From positions 1 to 64,000 of the forward strand of contig QXCR01000090.1 of the NCBI GenBank assembly GCA_004380135.1: a stretch of DNA of 64,000 bases. The letters are read 5' to 3'. Below, in pieces: positions 33,380 through 46,000 of the stretch. Under the pieces are notes generated by a model. That model was not told the origin of the DNA. It saw only the letters and a program-made list of their open reading frames with translations, and made no database searches. Made by a program: the position numbers and the translations under genes. Origin of the DNA: Stemphylium vesicarium (lineage: Eukaryota; Ascomycota; Dothideomycetes; Pleosporales; Pleosporaceae). Position 1 is the stretch's first letter; each line of letters begins with the position of its first letter.

Positions 33380-35055
33380 CTACTCCATCGTCTTAACATC
33401 AGGCGCAACCTCAAACTTCGCATCCGTCTTCGCCCTAACATCCTCCACGCTAACACCCGGCGCGGTCTCAGTAAGCGTCAAAGTACCATGCTTCCTGTTG
33501 ACCTCAAACACGCACAGATCAGTGATGATAGTGCTCACGCACTTTGCTCCTGTTAATGGCAGCTTGCACTCCTGTACGATCTTGCTCGAACCGTCCTTGG
33601 CAACGTGCTCAGTAGCGACAACCACCTTCGTGGCTTCGGGGTTGCTGACGAGATCCATGGCTCCGCCCATGCCCTTGAAGACCTTGCCTGGGACCATGTA
33701 GTTTGCGAGGTCGCCGGAGGCGCTGACTTGGAGGGCGCCGAGAATGGACACGTCGACGTGGCCGCCGCGGATCATGCCAAAGGATTCGGCGCTGTCGAAT
33801 GTTGAGGCGCCCGGCAAGAGAGTCACGGTCTCCTTGCCAGCGTTGATGATGTCCGGGTCGAGCTCTTCCTCGGTGGGGTATGGTCCCATGCCCAGAATAC
33901 CGTTCTCGGATTGTAGCCATACTTTCACACCATCAGGCACAAAGGATGCCGCTGCGGTCGGAATGCCAACACCCAGGTTTACGTAGTATCCCTGCTTGAG
34001 CTCCTTCGCTGCACGGCGGGCAATGCGGTCGCGACGCTCGGCAGCCTCGTTCTTCGACGAAGAGTCCTTGGAAGCAGAGGGGTTTCGGAGCTTCTTGATC
34101 TCGATGTTCTTGGATGCGGTGGCTGGTACGATACGATCGACGAAGATACCCGGGAGGTCGATGTCGTTTGCGTCAAAAGTACCAATGGGTACAATCTCTT
34201 CGGCTTCGACAATGGTAAGGCGCGCAGCCTTGGCCATTATGGGACCGAAAGCTTTCGTTGTGTATCTATGATACAATTAGCACTGTTACATTTGTTGAAG
34301 CGTTCTAAGCCATACCTGAAGACGCAATTGCCAGCTTCATCAGCCTTGTGCGCGCGAATGACTGCAACATCGCCTGTCAAAGCGGTTTCCATGAGAAACT
34401 TTTTGCCGTTGAACTCTCGGACTTCTCTCTTTTGTCCAAACCCTACAGCCTTACCCTCCTTGTCAAATTTCGCAGGAATTTGACCATCCTGCAGTAGTGT
34501 GTTGACTGCTGTCGGTGTGTAGAAAGCCGGGATGCCCGCACCACCAGCTCTTATCCTCTCGGCCAGCGTACCTTGTGGGCAAAGCTCAATTTCAATACCA
34601 CCACTCAAGTACTGCTTCTCCAGCGCCTTGTTATTGCCCAAGAAGCTTATAATGAGCTTCTTGACTTGTCCATTCTTGGTGAGATGTGCTAAACCGCCTA
34701 CGTCCTCAATGCCAGCGTTGTTCGAGACAGCAGTTAACGAATGCAGCGATTGAGGACCGCGCTTCTTCATTGCTGAAATGAGCGTCTCTGCGACACCGCA
34801 TAGCCCGAAACCTGCACTCAGAACCGTAGAGCCAGGCTGTACATCTGCGACCGCTTCGTCTGCGTCTTTGAAGAGCTTCGATTTTGAGCGATCGATTGTC
34901 GGCGCACGCTCACTGATGCATCGCAATTGACCCGTGAATCGCCATCGCGGTGGCAGACTTCGTGCAGCTCGTAATTGCGCGGGGATGGGTCGCCGAGAGC
35001 ATAACCGCGAAGGAAGAGCTGAGAGCAGCCGACAGGAAGAAGGTAGTGTGTTCAT
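33380..35055 (-). CDS. Mitochondrial succinyl-CoA:3-ketoacid CoA-transferase
   Basis: Two exons (34316-35055, 33380-34265), 541 residues. A basic, Ser/Arg-rich presequence (MNTLPSSCRLLSALPSRLCS) points to mitochondria. The alpha-type half carries VLSAGFGLCGVAETLI, GNNKALEKQYLSGGIEIELC and AGGAGIPAFYTPT. A short linker joins it to the beta-type half with YVNLGVGIPTAAASFVPDG, the catalytic Glu motif SENGILGMGPYP, and MVPGKVFKGMGGAMDLV. The enzyme transfers CoA from succinyl-CoA to acetoacetate or, in fungi, acetate or propionate. It lies beside a Zn2Cys6 regulator gene in the same orientation, which may be coincidental. Full length, no anomalies. Confidence 0.95.
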
Positions 35056-35273
35056 TGTAAAGTATGTTAAACAAATGCTAACAGCAAGAGCAGCCTGATT
35101 AAATCATTCGAAAAGGAGTCTCAAGAACCGCCGAATTGTCACCACGTGCTGAGGTTTTGCAGTCGAGCTCCGAACATAGGCCATCGAACGCGTGCGACGA
35201 CCGCGCCATAACTCTAACGTCATCCATCTTTGAATCCGTCGGCATCAATTCAAGTACCGAAGATCGAGCTCTC

Positions 35274-35546
35274 TCAAGCTCGGTGCGGGGCTTTGTCTGC
35301 CGTCCAGATCGGATGCGGTTTAGGCTCTAGGTGTTCATAGCCAAGTCCGAGGTTCCGCCACCCTTCCGGCACCCACACGCTCGGTGACCCATCGGCCACT
35401 TGAGCGTTGCGTGCTTCGCTGAGACGTGCACGCAAACTGCGCAATAGCCGTCGTGGGTATCCGCTGATATCCATATAGCTTACAAGAGTACTGAAGAGCG
35501 CGTCATATTTGCCCCGCTCGTAAACCTCCTTGGCATGATTTATCAT
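35274..35546 (-). CDS. Doubtful 90-codon frame just past the regulator gene
   Basis: The frame begins four bases after the TGA of the Zn2Cys6 gene and encodes MINHAKEVYERGKYDALFST, then MDISGYPRRLLRSLRARLSE and a Trp/Pro-rich end. It looks more protein-like than nearby shadows. It could be a remnant, a separate small gene, or an alternative 3' exon of the regulator. No family recognised. Confidence 0.25.
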   Translation of the reverse strand: MINHAKEVYERGKYDALFSTLVSYMDISGYPRRLLRSLRARLSEARNAQVADGSPSVWVPEGWRNLGLGYEHLEPKPHPIWTADKAPHRA

Positions 35547-35550
35547 ATGT

Positions 35551-37816
35551 TCATGGAAAATTAAAATCTGGCAAGTTCATCCAGTCGGTCCACAGCGGGT
35601 TGGAGTCATTCCACGGCAGATCGAGCAATGCCGTCGAGAACAGATCCGAATTCGTGACTGTCTCGTTCACCTCGTTGTAGGACATCGCAGAGAAATCAAG
35701 CGTGTCTGGCCAATAACTACCTATTGGATCTGGTCCGATCGGGTGAGTGTTTGGATCCGGCAAATCAGTGCTTACGAGATTTGACGGCGAAAGAAGGTCT
35801 GGTATGGCCATAGATGTCGGCGCAGGATCCTGTGGAGGCGGAAGCGGTGGCCTCTCAATGTCGGGCGCCTGTTTTACTAGCACACGCAAGAATCTGCCGT
35901 AAACAACTGATGCGCCGTTGCGGTGGATAGGGGTGCTACCAATGCGCTCGAGGACTGTCGCAGTATCCTCGATAAGGTGTCGCACACTTGGGGCAAGGCT
36001 CTTTCTGTTACCACTCCCTTCAGGCACTGGTGCGCTTAGAGCGAGCGCTATGCTGGCTGCAAAGCAGATCATTGTGACTGTGTTGTTGGGCATGGACTTT
36101 AGACGTGACTCTCCTTGAATGGCTGCGCGCATGACATTGAGCGCCGATGACAATGCAGACTTGCGAAATGAACGTTTGACTTCTGGTGGCGCCGTCGGAT
36201 GATTTAGAAGCATCGCGTATGTGGAAAGCCGTGTATGGGTGACGAGTATCTCGACGTATGGTGGTAGGCTTCTGCTTTCTGGATCGCTAATCACCGATGG
36301 CCATGCTCGAGACCAACTGTCGAAGAAATCCTCGACGGACTTGTCAATCTCGTGCGCCACCTCTGAGCCCACCTCGGCTGACCGATAGTTGTCGCATCGA
36401 GTGCGTACTTCGGAAAAAAGGTCGTCGAGATCGCGACGCAATACAGCCATAGATACCAGCGGACCATCCTGAGCATCGGAGTGCTGGTGGTAATGCCACT
36501 TATCGCAGTACTGAATCAGACATGTCTTCGGCACACAATAGCTGCGGCCGCGGGCGAGACAAACACCACGCTCGAGCACGAACAAGGAAATCCAGACTCT
36601 TTCTCTTCGACGAAGCAGTCGCTGACCCCATTCAGATGTCGGGTCAACGTCCTCGAAACCGTCCATAGCCAATGCTTTTGCTGCGTGGAGGCACTCTGCT
36701 TTGGGTATTTGCCTCACGAGCTCATGGGCAAACGATGTAGACGGTGTGATGACCTTGTCTAGCATGAGATCTAGGGCAATAGATAGTGCGGTGGCCAGGT
36801 AGAGACTTGTGTCGTCATCGCTTGCGTGCGATCCTGGAGGCATCCATGGAATACTAACCATAAAAGCCAGGACGATCTCTACCGACCTGTACTTTCGGAC
36901 AATGACCTGATCAGCTAGAAATCTGCGATGAAGTAGCAGCCGTTTAGCTAGAGCAGAAGTCTCCGGTAGAAAAATGGCCGTCATAGCTAGTAGTGTCGTG
37001 AACAGGAAGGCTGAGCGATTTCGAACAAACGGCAAGGTGTGTACTACCGGATCAAGCCCCCAACGCGTGTGAGCCAGCTTCTTGTGAAAGCTACAGAATA
37101 TAAGCGACTATTCTAGGTATCTCTGGAGGTACTTACTATTGTAGAAGCATTTCAGCTTCATCTTTCGTCACCAATCCAACGTCAATTGGATCCAACCCTG
37201 ATCCCTGATCTAGATTTGCCTTCATTGGCAAGAAGAAATGATGAACATCCAGAAAGGCGCTTTGCTCACTGCCTGTAAATCTACCTTCTGGACTGGCGAC
37301 GCTCGGGTTATGTGATTGCGGGGTGGCGATTCGCAGATCTGACGCGCGAGCGAGAAGTTGGAGCGGATTCTCAACGTCTTCAACAGCCAGCTGGTCATCG
37401 CTTGAGGTTCCAACAACTTCCTTTGCTGGCACGTGAACAGGCTCTACTGAGAGCGGTGATGTTTGCGCATCTTGACCCAAGCCATCATCTCCTTGTGCTT
37501 CGTTCAGAAGCTGCTGAAGATGCTGTAGGGTACTTTGGTTGGTGACTGTGTCCGACTTTCTCTTCTTGATTGCCTCTTCGACCTGATATATGGCCTTCTC
37601 CAGCCCGGAACGTTTGCTAGAAATCGTCAGCTTCGTTGGCACAACGAGTGCATCCACATACTTCTTTACGCCTTTCTGCCTACCGATATGAAATTCAGGT
37701 ATAACGCATTCCACCCCCACGCTCGAACATCTTTCACATACTGGCGCGCCCTCTTCGCGTCGGCATTTGATTTTGCTTTTGCGGCAGTTTAGACATGCCG
37801 CTTGTTTGATGTTCAT
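35551..37816 (-). CDS. Zn(II)2Cys6 transcription factor with fungal-specific regulatory domain
   Basis: Two exons (37137-37816, 35551-37090), 739 residues, intron 46 bases (GTAAGT..GTAG). The binuclear zinc cluster is at residues 8-37: C-x2-C-x6-C-x8-C-x2-C-x6-C, beginning ACLNCRKSKIKC. A KKYVDALVV linker and a helical region (EKAIYQVEEAIKKRK) could dimerise. The regulatory middle homology region spans the second exon (FVRNRSAFLFTTLLAMTAIF, ERVWISLFVLERGVCLARGR). The C-terminus is acidic and aromatic (DWMNLPDFNFP), an activation-domain-like composition. Its target genes are unknown; the neighbours are an acyl-CoA thioesterase and a CoA-transferase. Confidence 0.92.
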
Positions 37817-38366
37817 GCTTTGGCGGCCTCTGCGTCGGCGGTACTTTCAGGTAATCCTTCCACAGTCTGGGGTCGATGGCTGCAGCATCGTAGGGCTGAT
37901 CGCACGCAGTCCCAAAGGTTCGTAGAGTTCGGTAGGCTCTACTCCGTACGCTAGACCCCAGTAAGGACACTTAAAAAGCGAGTCGGACCAAAGGTCGTAA
38001 TGCCAACGAAAGCTTCGAAGGCACTAAGAAGCTGTCGGATGAGTCCAAATATGAAGGTCATGTTAGCCGGGAAGCCGGCTAGACGCTAGTTTGGACCCTG
38101 ACTTGGAATGTGGAAAGGGCGACCGAGGTGCGGACCTGCATGCAGCATGCATACCATCGTTGTGCCAAGCGATCGCTAGCTGTAATTGCTACCTATATTC
38201 TATTGTGTACACAAGACTATGTAGTGAACGCGTTGTTGAAAATATTTAAAAAGTCTGTAGCGACGACTACGATAATACAATGGGTAAAGTCTACTCCGGA
38301 CAGTCAAGTGGAAAGCGGCATGAATTTCAAGAGAAACAAATTTACAAATAAAACGCGTCTTCACCC
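37817..38366. other. Intergenic, 550 bases
   Basis: 5' region of the Zn2Cys6 gene and 3' flank of the thioesterase gene. No supported gene. A gcatgcagcatgcata stretch lies near 38140. Confidence 0.45.
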
Positions 38367-39545
38367 CTACAGCTTACTGTCGTTCTGCTTCAAACGCACA
38401 AGGCCCTATTTATGTCAGTAAAGCCAACAACCATGGATCAAGTAGGACTGCTTACCTCTTGAACGCAGGTTGCGATGAGCGTTCCATCTTTGGTGTACAT
38501 CCTTTGAAAGACGAGACCACGCCCATCGCCAGCCCAAGGTGTCTCCATTTCGGTGAAGATCCATTCATCTGCGCGGAAGCTGCGTGGGTTGTGGAAGTAG
38601 ATGGTATGATCCAGGCTGACCATCATGCCGATCTCTGGCGGCGCCTCAGCGTCCTTTGTGATGTCCTCGCCGTTCTTTATTCGACGAATGCGTTGTATGT
38701 CTGCGTCGTCGACAAACTTCTGTCGCTGGAGCTCAGCATCGTCCATTTCTAGCAGCTTCTTCAGCACATCCTCGTCGATGCTCGACTTGGCGTTGTTCTT
38801 GCGCTGGGTAGAGTAGCGCCATAGCTTGTGTACACGGGCGACGGTACCAATGAAGTAGCTGTCCGACATGTATGCAATGGCGGAGAGGTGGGATTCGTGG
38901 CCGCCGGCGGGGGAGATGTGACCGCGTGCCTTCATCCATTGTCGGCATTTCTTAGTGTGAGGCTTATCGGAGTCGTCTGATAAGTGTCAGTAAAGGTAGG
39001 CTAGGGACTGACACGTGAAAGTGCTCACCATTCTTAATAGGCAATCTTTGGCTTTCAAAAGGGCTGTGTCCGTTGTTTGGCATCTCCAAGTCATCCATTC
39101 CCTCTTTAGGCGCTGGTACGTCTGGCATGGGGTAGACATGCTCGACCTTGTTCGCACCTCCGCTGTTCTGGCGCACAAAGCTCATGGTCGTGGTGAAGAT
39201 GACCTTGCCCCTCTGGCGGGCTTGCACTGTTCGCGTCGCATACGACTTTCCTGATCTCACCCGCTCTACATGGTATATGATGGGTATCTCTGCGTTGCCT
39301 GCAAGCACAAAGTAGCAGTGCATCGAATGCACGGTAAACTCCGGGTCGACCGTCTTCTGGGCCGCGCTCAGTGTCTGCGCGATGGCAGCACCGCCGAAGA
39401 TTCCACGCGCACCCGGTGGATGCCATAGAGGGCGCGTGTTTGTGAAGAGATCGGGGTCGATATCGGAGAGTTGGGTCAGTTCCAGCACATTCTCAATGGC
39501 CGACTGGGAGTGGTCAACGGGCGGAGGGCGGATGAGGGTTGCCAT
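38367..39545 (-). CDS. Peroxisomal acyl-CoA thioesterase (TesB/ACOT8-type), PTS1 end
   Basis: Three exons (39029-39545, 38456-38976, 38367-38405), 358 residues. Two hotdog domains are seen: LWHPPGARGIFGGAAIAQTL and FTVHSMHCYFVLAGN with KSYATRTVQARQRGKVIF in the first; SLDHTIYFHNPRSFRADEWI and GRGLVFQRMYTKDGTLIA in the second. The last exon is only 39 bases and adds GLVRLKQNDSKL, ending in SKL, a type 1 peroxisomal targeting signal. The enzyme hydrolyses acyl-CoA to fatty acid and CoA, typically in peroxisomal beta-oxidation. The start MATLIRPPPVD was preferred to an ATG three codons upstream. It is divergent from the CPS1/DIP2 gene, 487 bases between starts. Confidence 0.94.
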
Positions 39546-40032
39546 GATGTGCACACAAGTATGGTGTCGCTACAAAGCGGTGAATGTGAAGAGGGTAATA
39601 GCAGTGATTAATATTCGCATGGGGAGTGTTTGGTCATGTTCACACTCGGGCGCGTTCCGGCGCATCTGGAGGCTCAAGCATCCCGAGCCCCTAGAGCCGA
39701 GGCATAGCCAGTACCACGCCCAAGCCACAACGAGGCACCTGGCTATGGATAGCTGACTAAGGCAGCCAACGAGGAAGGAGCGGCTGGCCTCTGGGGTAGA
39801 ACGTCATACTGGATGTCCCGTTGGCCTGCGTACCTGAACTTGGCTGACTTGTCCGAAGCCAATGTGCGCTTTCAGACACTTGACGACAGCGTCTCTGTTT
39901 CACGCGCGCATTCCTCTGGATGAACTCTGCATTGGCTGCAGGCGCCTTGCATCTTGATTCTGGAATGTCGCGGACCGCCACTGCATAGTTTGTTCATACA
40001 CAACATCCATCCGCTTCACAGAGACAGACACC
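39546..40032. promoter_or_regulatory. Bidirectional upstream region of the thioesterase and CPS1/DIP2 genes
   Basis: 487 bases between two divergent starts, without a supported gene. The short distance makes shared regulation possible. Confidence 0.45.
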
Positions 40033-43000
40033 ATGGCCGCCGAGACGAACCCTGAGCTGCAGGCCAAACTGCAGGAGCTGGACCACGAACTCGAGGAAGG
40101 CGACATCACACAAAAGGGGTCCGTCCTGCCTCCCCGCCTGCCCGCCTGCCCGCCCGCCCCGTGACGCCGGAAATTGTGCGTGCGCTAACCAGTCGCACAG
40201 TTACGAAAAACGGCGGACAGTATTGCTGTCGCAGTACCTGGGGCCCGATTTGTCTGCCCAGCTGCAGAGTGACTTGCGCCAGCAGAGCCCAGTGCAGAGC
40301 AGCGAGGGCTCCGGCTCCCGCAGCGCATCGCTCGCCGCCCTCTCTGGCCCGAGCCCATCCCCACGACCACGACCACAACCACCGCATATCGAACTCCCAC
40401 GGCCTGACTCATACCATGACACTTCAGCGCAGAGCACCATGGGCAGCGGGTCCATGCCTTACCCGAGCCCGTCCATCACCACGGCGGGGTCGTCGCAGTA
40501 CATGGCCTACCCCCCGAGCCAGGTAGGGCGCTTCCAAGAGAAGCAGCTGGGTCTGCGGACTGCTTCGCTGCAGCGCAATTCCTCCCAAATATCCCAGGGC
40601 AGCGAGACCTTTATACCGCGTCCCCAGACACCCGAATACAACTACTCGCGCGAGCCGACCATGATGGGCAACTACGCCTTCAATCCCGACAGCCAGCAGA
40701 ACTTCGAGGGCGGCTATGGGTCCCCGGGGGAGGCCAGCAGGAGGAGCACAATGCTGGATGTGAACCAGGGCTATTTCTCCGACTTCACAGGACAGCAGAT
40801 GCAGGATCATCGCGACTCGTACGGGGGACCGAACCGCTACTCCACTGGAGACGCCTTTTCTCCCACCGCTGCCATCCCGCCGCCCATGATGAACCCGAGC
40901 GACCTCCCCTCTGGCGCTGCCGATACCATGCTGCCGTTAGAGCCCCGAGACCTGCCCTTTGACGTCTACGACCCTCACAATCATAACATCAAAATGTCCA
41001 AGTTCGATAATATCGGGGCAGTCCTGCGCTATCGGAGTCGCACACAACCAAGGACCACCGCCTTCTGGGTCCTGGACTCCAAAGGCAAGGAGACGGCGTC
41101 AATAACCTGGGAAAAGGTGGCCAGCCGCGCAGAAAAGGTCGCAAAAGTGATTAGAGACAAGAGCAACCTCTATCGGGGTGATCGCGTGGCTTTGGTGTAC
41201 AGAGATACAGAGATCATCGAGTTTGTCGTGGCGTTGATGGGCTGCTTCATCGCGGGCGTTGTAGCGGTACCCATCAATAGCGTCGATGATTACCAGAAAC
41301 TCATTCTCCTTCTAACCACGACTCAAGCTCATCTCGCATTGACCACCGATAACAATCTCAAGGCTTTCCATCGTGACATTAGTCAGAACCGTCTCAAGTG
41401 GCCGAGCGGAGTCGAGTGGTGGAAGACGAACGAGTTCGGCAGCTACCACCCCAAGAAGCATGACGATACCCCAGCTTTGCAAGTACCCGAAGTCGCTTAT
41501 ATCGAGTTCTCGCGCGCACCCACAGGCGATCTTCGGGGTGTTGTGCTCAGTCACCGGACTATTATGCACCAAATGGCTTGCATCAGCGCCATGGTCACCA
41601 CGATACCCGCCAATAACCAGAGTCAGGACACGTTTAACAGTAACTTGAGAGATCCCTCAGGCAAATTTGTCGCACCAGCGCAATCCAGACACCCAACAGA
41701 GGTCATTCTGTCCTACCTCGATCCGCGCGAGAGTGCGGGTCTCATTCTGAGCGTGTTGTTCGCAGTCTATGGCGGTCATACCACTGTATGGCTGGAAACG
41801 CCGACGATGGAGACCCCGGGTCTATACGCACATCTCATCACCAAGTACAAGGCGAACATTCTGATCGCTGATTACCCTGGTCTCAAGCGCGCCGCCTACA
41901 ATTACCAACAGGATCCAATGGCTACGAGGAACTTTAAGAAGAACACAGAACCCAACTTTGGCTCTGTGAAAATCTGTCTCATAGACACACTCACAGTCGA
42001 CTGCGAATTCCATGAAATTCTCGGAGACCGATACTTCAGACCGTTGCGAAACCCCAGGGCCCGAGATTTGATCGCACCAATGCTCTGCTTGCCGGAACAT
42101 GGTGGTATGATCATATCTGTACGCGATTGGTTAGGTGGCGAAGAGCGCATGGGATGTCCACTGAGTATAGCAGCGGAAGAATCGGACGAGGAGGCCGAAG
42201 CTGAAGACAAGGGTGCAGCAGCTAATGGATATTCAAGTCTCATTGGCGGTGGCACGACGAACAAAACCAAGGAAAAGAAGAAGAAGGGACCCACGGAGTT
42301 AACAGAAATCCTACTGGACAAGGAAGCCCTGAAGCTGAACGACATCGTCGTTTTGGCGATCGGAGAAGAGGCGGGTAAACGTGCAAATGAACCCGGCACT
42401 ATGCGAGTGGGTGCGTTCGGTTATCCCATACCAGACGCGACACTTGCCGTTGTCGATCCCGAAACAAACCTCTTGTGTTCACCATACTCCATAGGCGAGA
42501 TCTGGGTAGACTCACCTTCCTTGTCTGGTGGCTTCTGGCAGCTGCAAAAACATACCGAGACCATCTTCCACGCCCGGCCATACCGCTTTGTTGAGGGCAG
42601 CCCTACACCGCAGTTGCTTGAACTCGAGTTTTTGCGCACCGGACTCCTAGGCTGTGTTGTAGAAGGCAAGGTATTCGTTCTCGGGCTGTACGAAGACCGC
42701 ATCAGGCAGCGTGTTGAATGGGTGGAGAATGGTCAGCTAGAGGCTGAGCATAGATATTTCTTCGTACAGCATCTGGTTACGAGTATTATGAAGGCTGTGC
42801 CGAAAATCTACGACTGGTAAGTGAACCCGAGTACAAGACTCAGACGATCTCTAACCAATCACAGCTCATCATTCGATTCATATGTAAACGGCGAATACCT
42901 CCCCATCATCCTCATCGAAACCCAGGCGGCTTCGACTGCCCCTACGAACCCTGGCGGGCCACCACAGCAATTGGACATACCCTTCTTGGACTCCTTGTCT

Positions 43001-46000
43001 GAGCGATGTATGGAGGTTCTTTACCAGGAACACCATCTGCGCGTATACTGCGTAATGATCACAGCCCCGAACACACTTCCGCGAGTCGTTAAGAACGGAC
43101 GAAGAGAAATCGGTAACATGCTTTGCCGACGGGAATTTGACAACGGCTCATTACCCTGCGTCCACGTCAAATTCGGGGTTGAGAGATCAGTCCAGAACAT
43201 CGCGCTTGGCGATGACCCGGCTGGCGGCATGTGGTCATACGAAGCCTCCATGGCGCGTCAACAGTTCCTGATGCTTCAAGACAAGCAATACTCGGGTGTC
43301 GACCATCGAGAAGTCGTCATCGACGACAAAACATCGACCCCACTCAACCAGTTCTCCAACATCCACGACCTTATGCAATGGCGTGTATCTCGGCAGGCCG
43401 AAGAACTCTCTTACTGCACAGTCGACGGCCGAGGAAAAGAAGGCAAGGGTGTCAACTGGAAGAAGTTCGATCAAAAGGTTGCAGGTGTGGCAATGTACCT
43501 GAAGAACAAGGTCAAGGTCCAGACCGGCGACCACCTGCTTCTGATGTACACACACTCGGAAGACTTTGTTTATGCAGTCCATGCATGTTTTGTTCTTGGA
43601 GCCGTTTGCATACCAATGGCACCGATTGATCAAAACAGGCTGAATGAGGATGCGCCAGCATTGTTGCACATCATTTCAGACTTCAGGGTCAAGGCCATCC
43701 TCGTCAATGCCGACGTTGATCATCTCATGAAGGTCAAACAAGTATCGCAGCACATCAAACAATCCGCCGTCATTCTCAAGATCAATGTTCCGCATATATA
43801 CAGCACCACAAAACCACCAAAACAATCGAGTGGCTGTCGAGACCTCAAGCTCACTATCCGGCCTGCGTGGATACAAGAGGGCTTCCCAGTACTGGTCTGG
43901 ACGTACTGGACACCCGACCAACGTCGCATCGCAGTACAACTAGGTCACAGCCAAATCATGGCACTGTGCAAAGTTCAGAAAGAAACCTGCCAGATGACAA
44001 GTACCCGACCTGTACTGGGTTGTGTACGAAGCACGATAGGCCTTGGGTTTGTTCACACTTGTCTCATGGGCATCTTCCTTGCTGCACCCACCTACCTGGT
44101 ATCGCCCGTCGATTTCGCGCAGAACCCCAACATTCTTTTCCAAACCCTTTCCAGATATAAGATCAAGGATGCGTATGCGACGAGTCAAATGTTGGACCAC
44201 GCTATTGCGCGTGGGGCTGGCAAGAATATGGCACTCCACGAGCTAAAGAACCTCATGATTGCGACAGATGGCCGGCCGCGTGTGGATGTTTGTAAGTACA
44301 TGTTGGAGATTAGAAATGTCGCAAATGCTAACAGAACATAGACCAACGAGTGCGCGTGCACTTCTCGCCAGCAAGCCTAGACCGCACTGCCATCAACACC
44401 GTCTACTCGCACGTTTTGAACCCCATGGTTGCATCGCGGTCGTACATGTGCATAGAGCCCATAGAGCTTCATCTCGACGTCGGCGCTCTACGACGCGGTC
44501 TCATCATGCCCCTTGACCCTGACTCCGAGCCGGGTGCATTGCTCGTCCAAGACTCTGGTATGGTACCAGTGAGCACACAAATATCCATTGTCAACCCAGA
44601 GACAAACCAGCTTTGTTTGGTAGGTGAGTATGGTGAGATATGGGTGCAATCTGAAGCAAACGCCCACAGCTTCTATGGCTCGAAAGAGCGGTTAGACGCA
44701 GAGCGTTTCAACGGTAGGACGGTGGATGGAGATCCAAACGTGCGATATGTTCGCACAGGAGATTTGGGCTTCTTGCATAACGTTACGCGTCCTATCGGGC
44801 CCAACGGCGCTCCAGTGGACATGCAAGTACTCTTTGTCCTCGGAAGCATAGGTGATACATTTGAAGTCAACGGACTGAACCACTTCTCGATGGATATCGA
44901 GCAGTCGGTAGAGCGCTGTCACCGGAACATTGTTCCTGGTGGTTGGTATGTTGTACCTCGCCATCGTCGATTTGGTAATCTTACTAACATTGCATAGCGC
45001 CGTCTTCCAAGCCGGTGGGCTTGTCGTCATCGTCGTAGAAATCTTCCGACGTAACTTCCTCGCCAGCATGGTCCCCGTCATCGTCAACGCTATCTTGAAC
45101 GAGCACCAACTTGTCATCGATATCGTATCATTTGTGCAAAAGGGCGACTTCCACAGGTCACGCTTAGGCGAGAAACAACGAGGCAAGATCCTCGCAGGTT
45201 GGGTGACAAGAAAGATGCGATCTATCGCGCAATATAGCATCCGAGATCCAAACGGCCAGGATGCTCAGATGATCAGTGAAGAGCCTGGTCCGTCGCGCGT
45301 AAGCATGAGTGGAAGCATGCTTGGAATGGGACGGCCGGGCCCTGCAAGTCTAAGGGCTGGCTCCACGCGCGCACCCAGTCTGCTCGGCATGACAGCAACC
45401 ATGAACAGCCTGTCGCTCGCACAACAACAGCAGCAGCCATACCAACCCTCGACAAGCCCGTCTCAACCAGGCCAGCAACCCGGAGGCTACTACCAACAGC
45501 AAATCATCCCGGAGAATGCGGCAAACCAAGGCGTCGAGCTGCACGACCCAAGCGACCGCACACCAACCGACAACCGGCATTCTTTCCTCCCGGACCTGCG
45601 CCTCCAAGAAGCAGGACCAATGGACTACTCACCCGTCGACCGCGCCGGCCCCTTCAACCCCGACGAGTCCGGTGCCCACCAGCCTATCAACTACCAAAAC
45701 GCATACCACCCGCAACAGCAGCAGTACCACTCCATGAGCAGCGGCAGCGGACTGAGCGGCCCAGTCCCAGACGTTCTCCGCCCCGGTCCCGCCGACGAGC
45801 ACAACAGCAGTGGCACATGGAATAGTCGCGAATTCTACAACGATGGCGGCTACGATAACGCGGCGCAGTCACAGCAGCAACAGCAGCAGACTTGGACAAT
45901 GGACAGTCAGCACAGCCAGGGCTATGGCAACGCTCAGGACAACGAAATGAGCCGCTATGTTAGCAATGGGTCGTATGACAGCAGAGAAGGAGGTGGCGGT

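Noticed and set aside
33309..33701. 130-codon plus-strand frame opposite the CoA-transferase
   Set aside because: Shadow of the beta-type half of the CoA-transferase gene.
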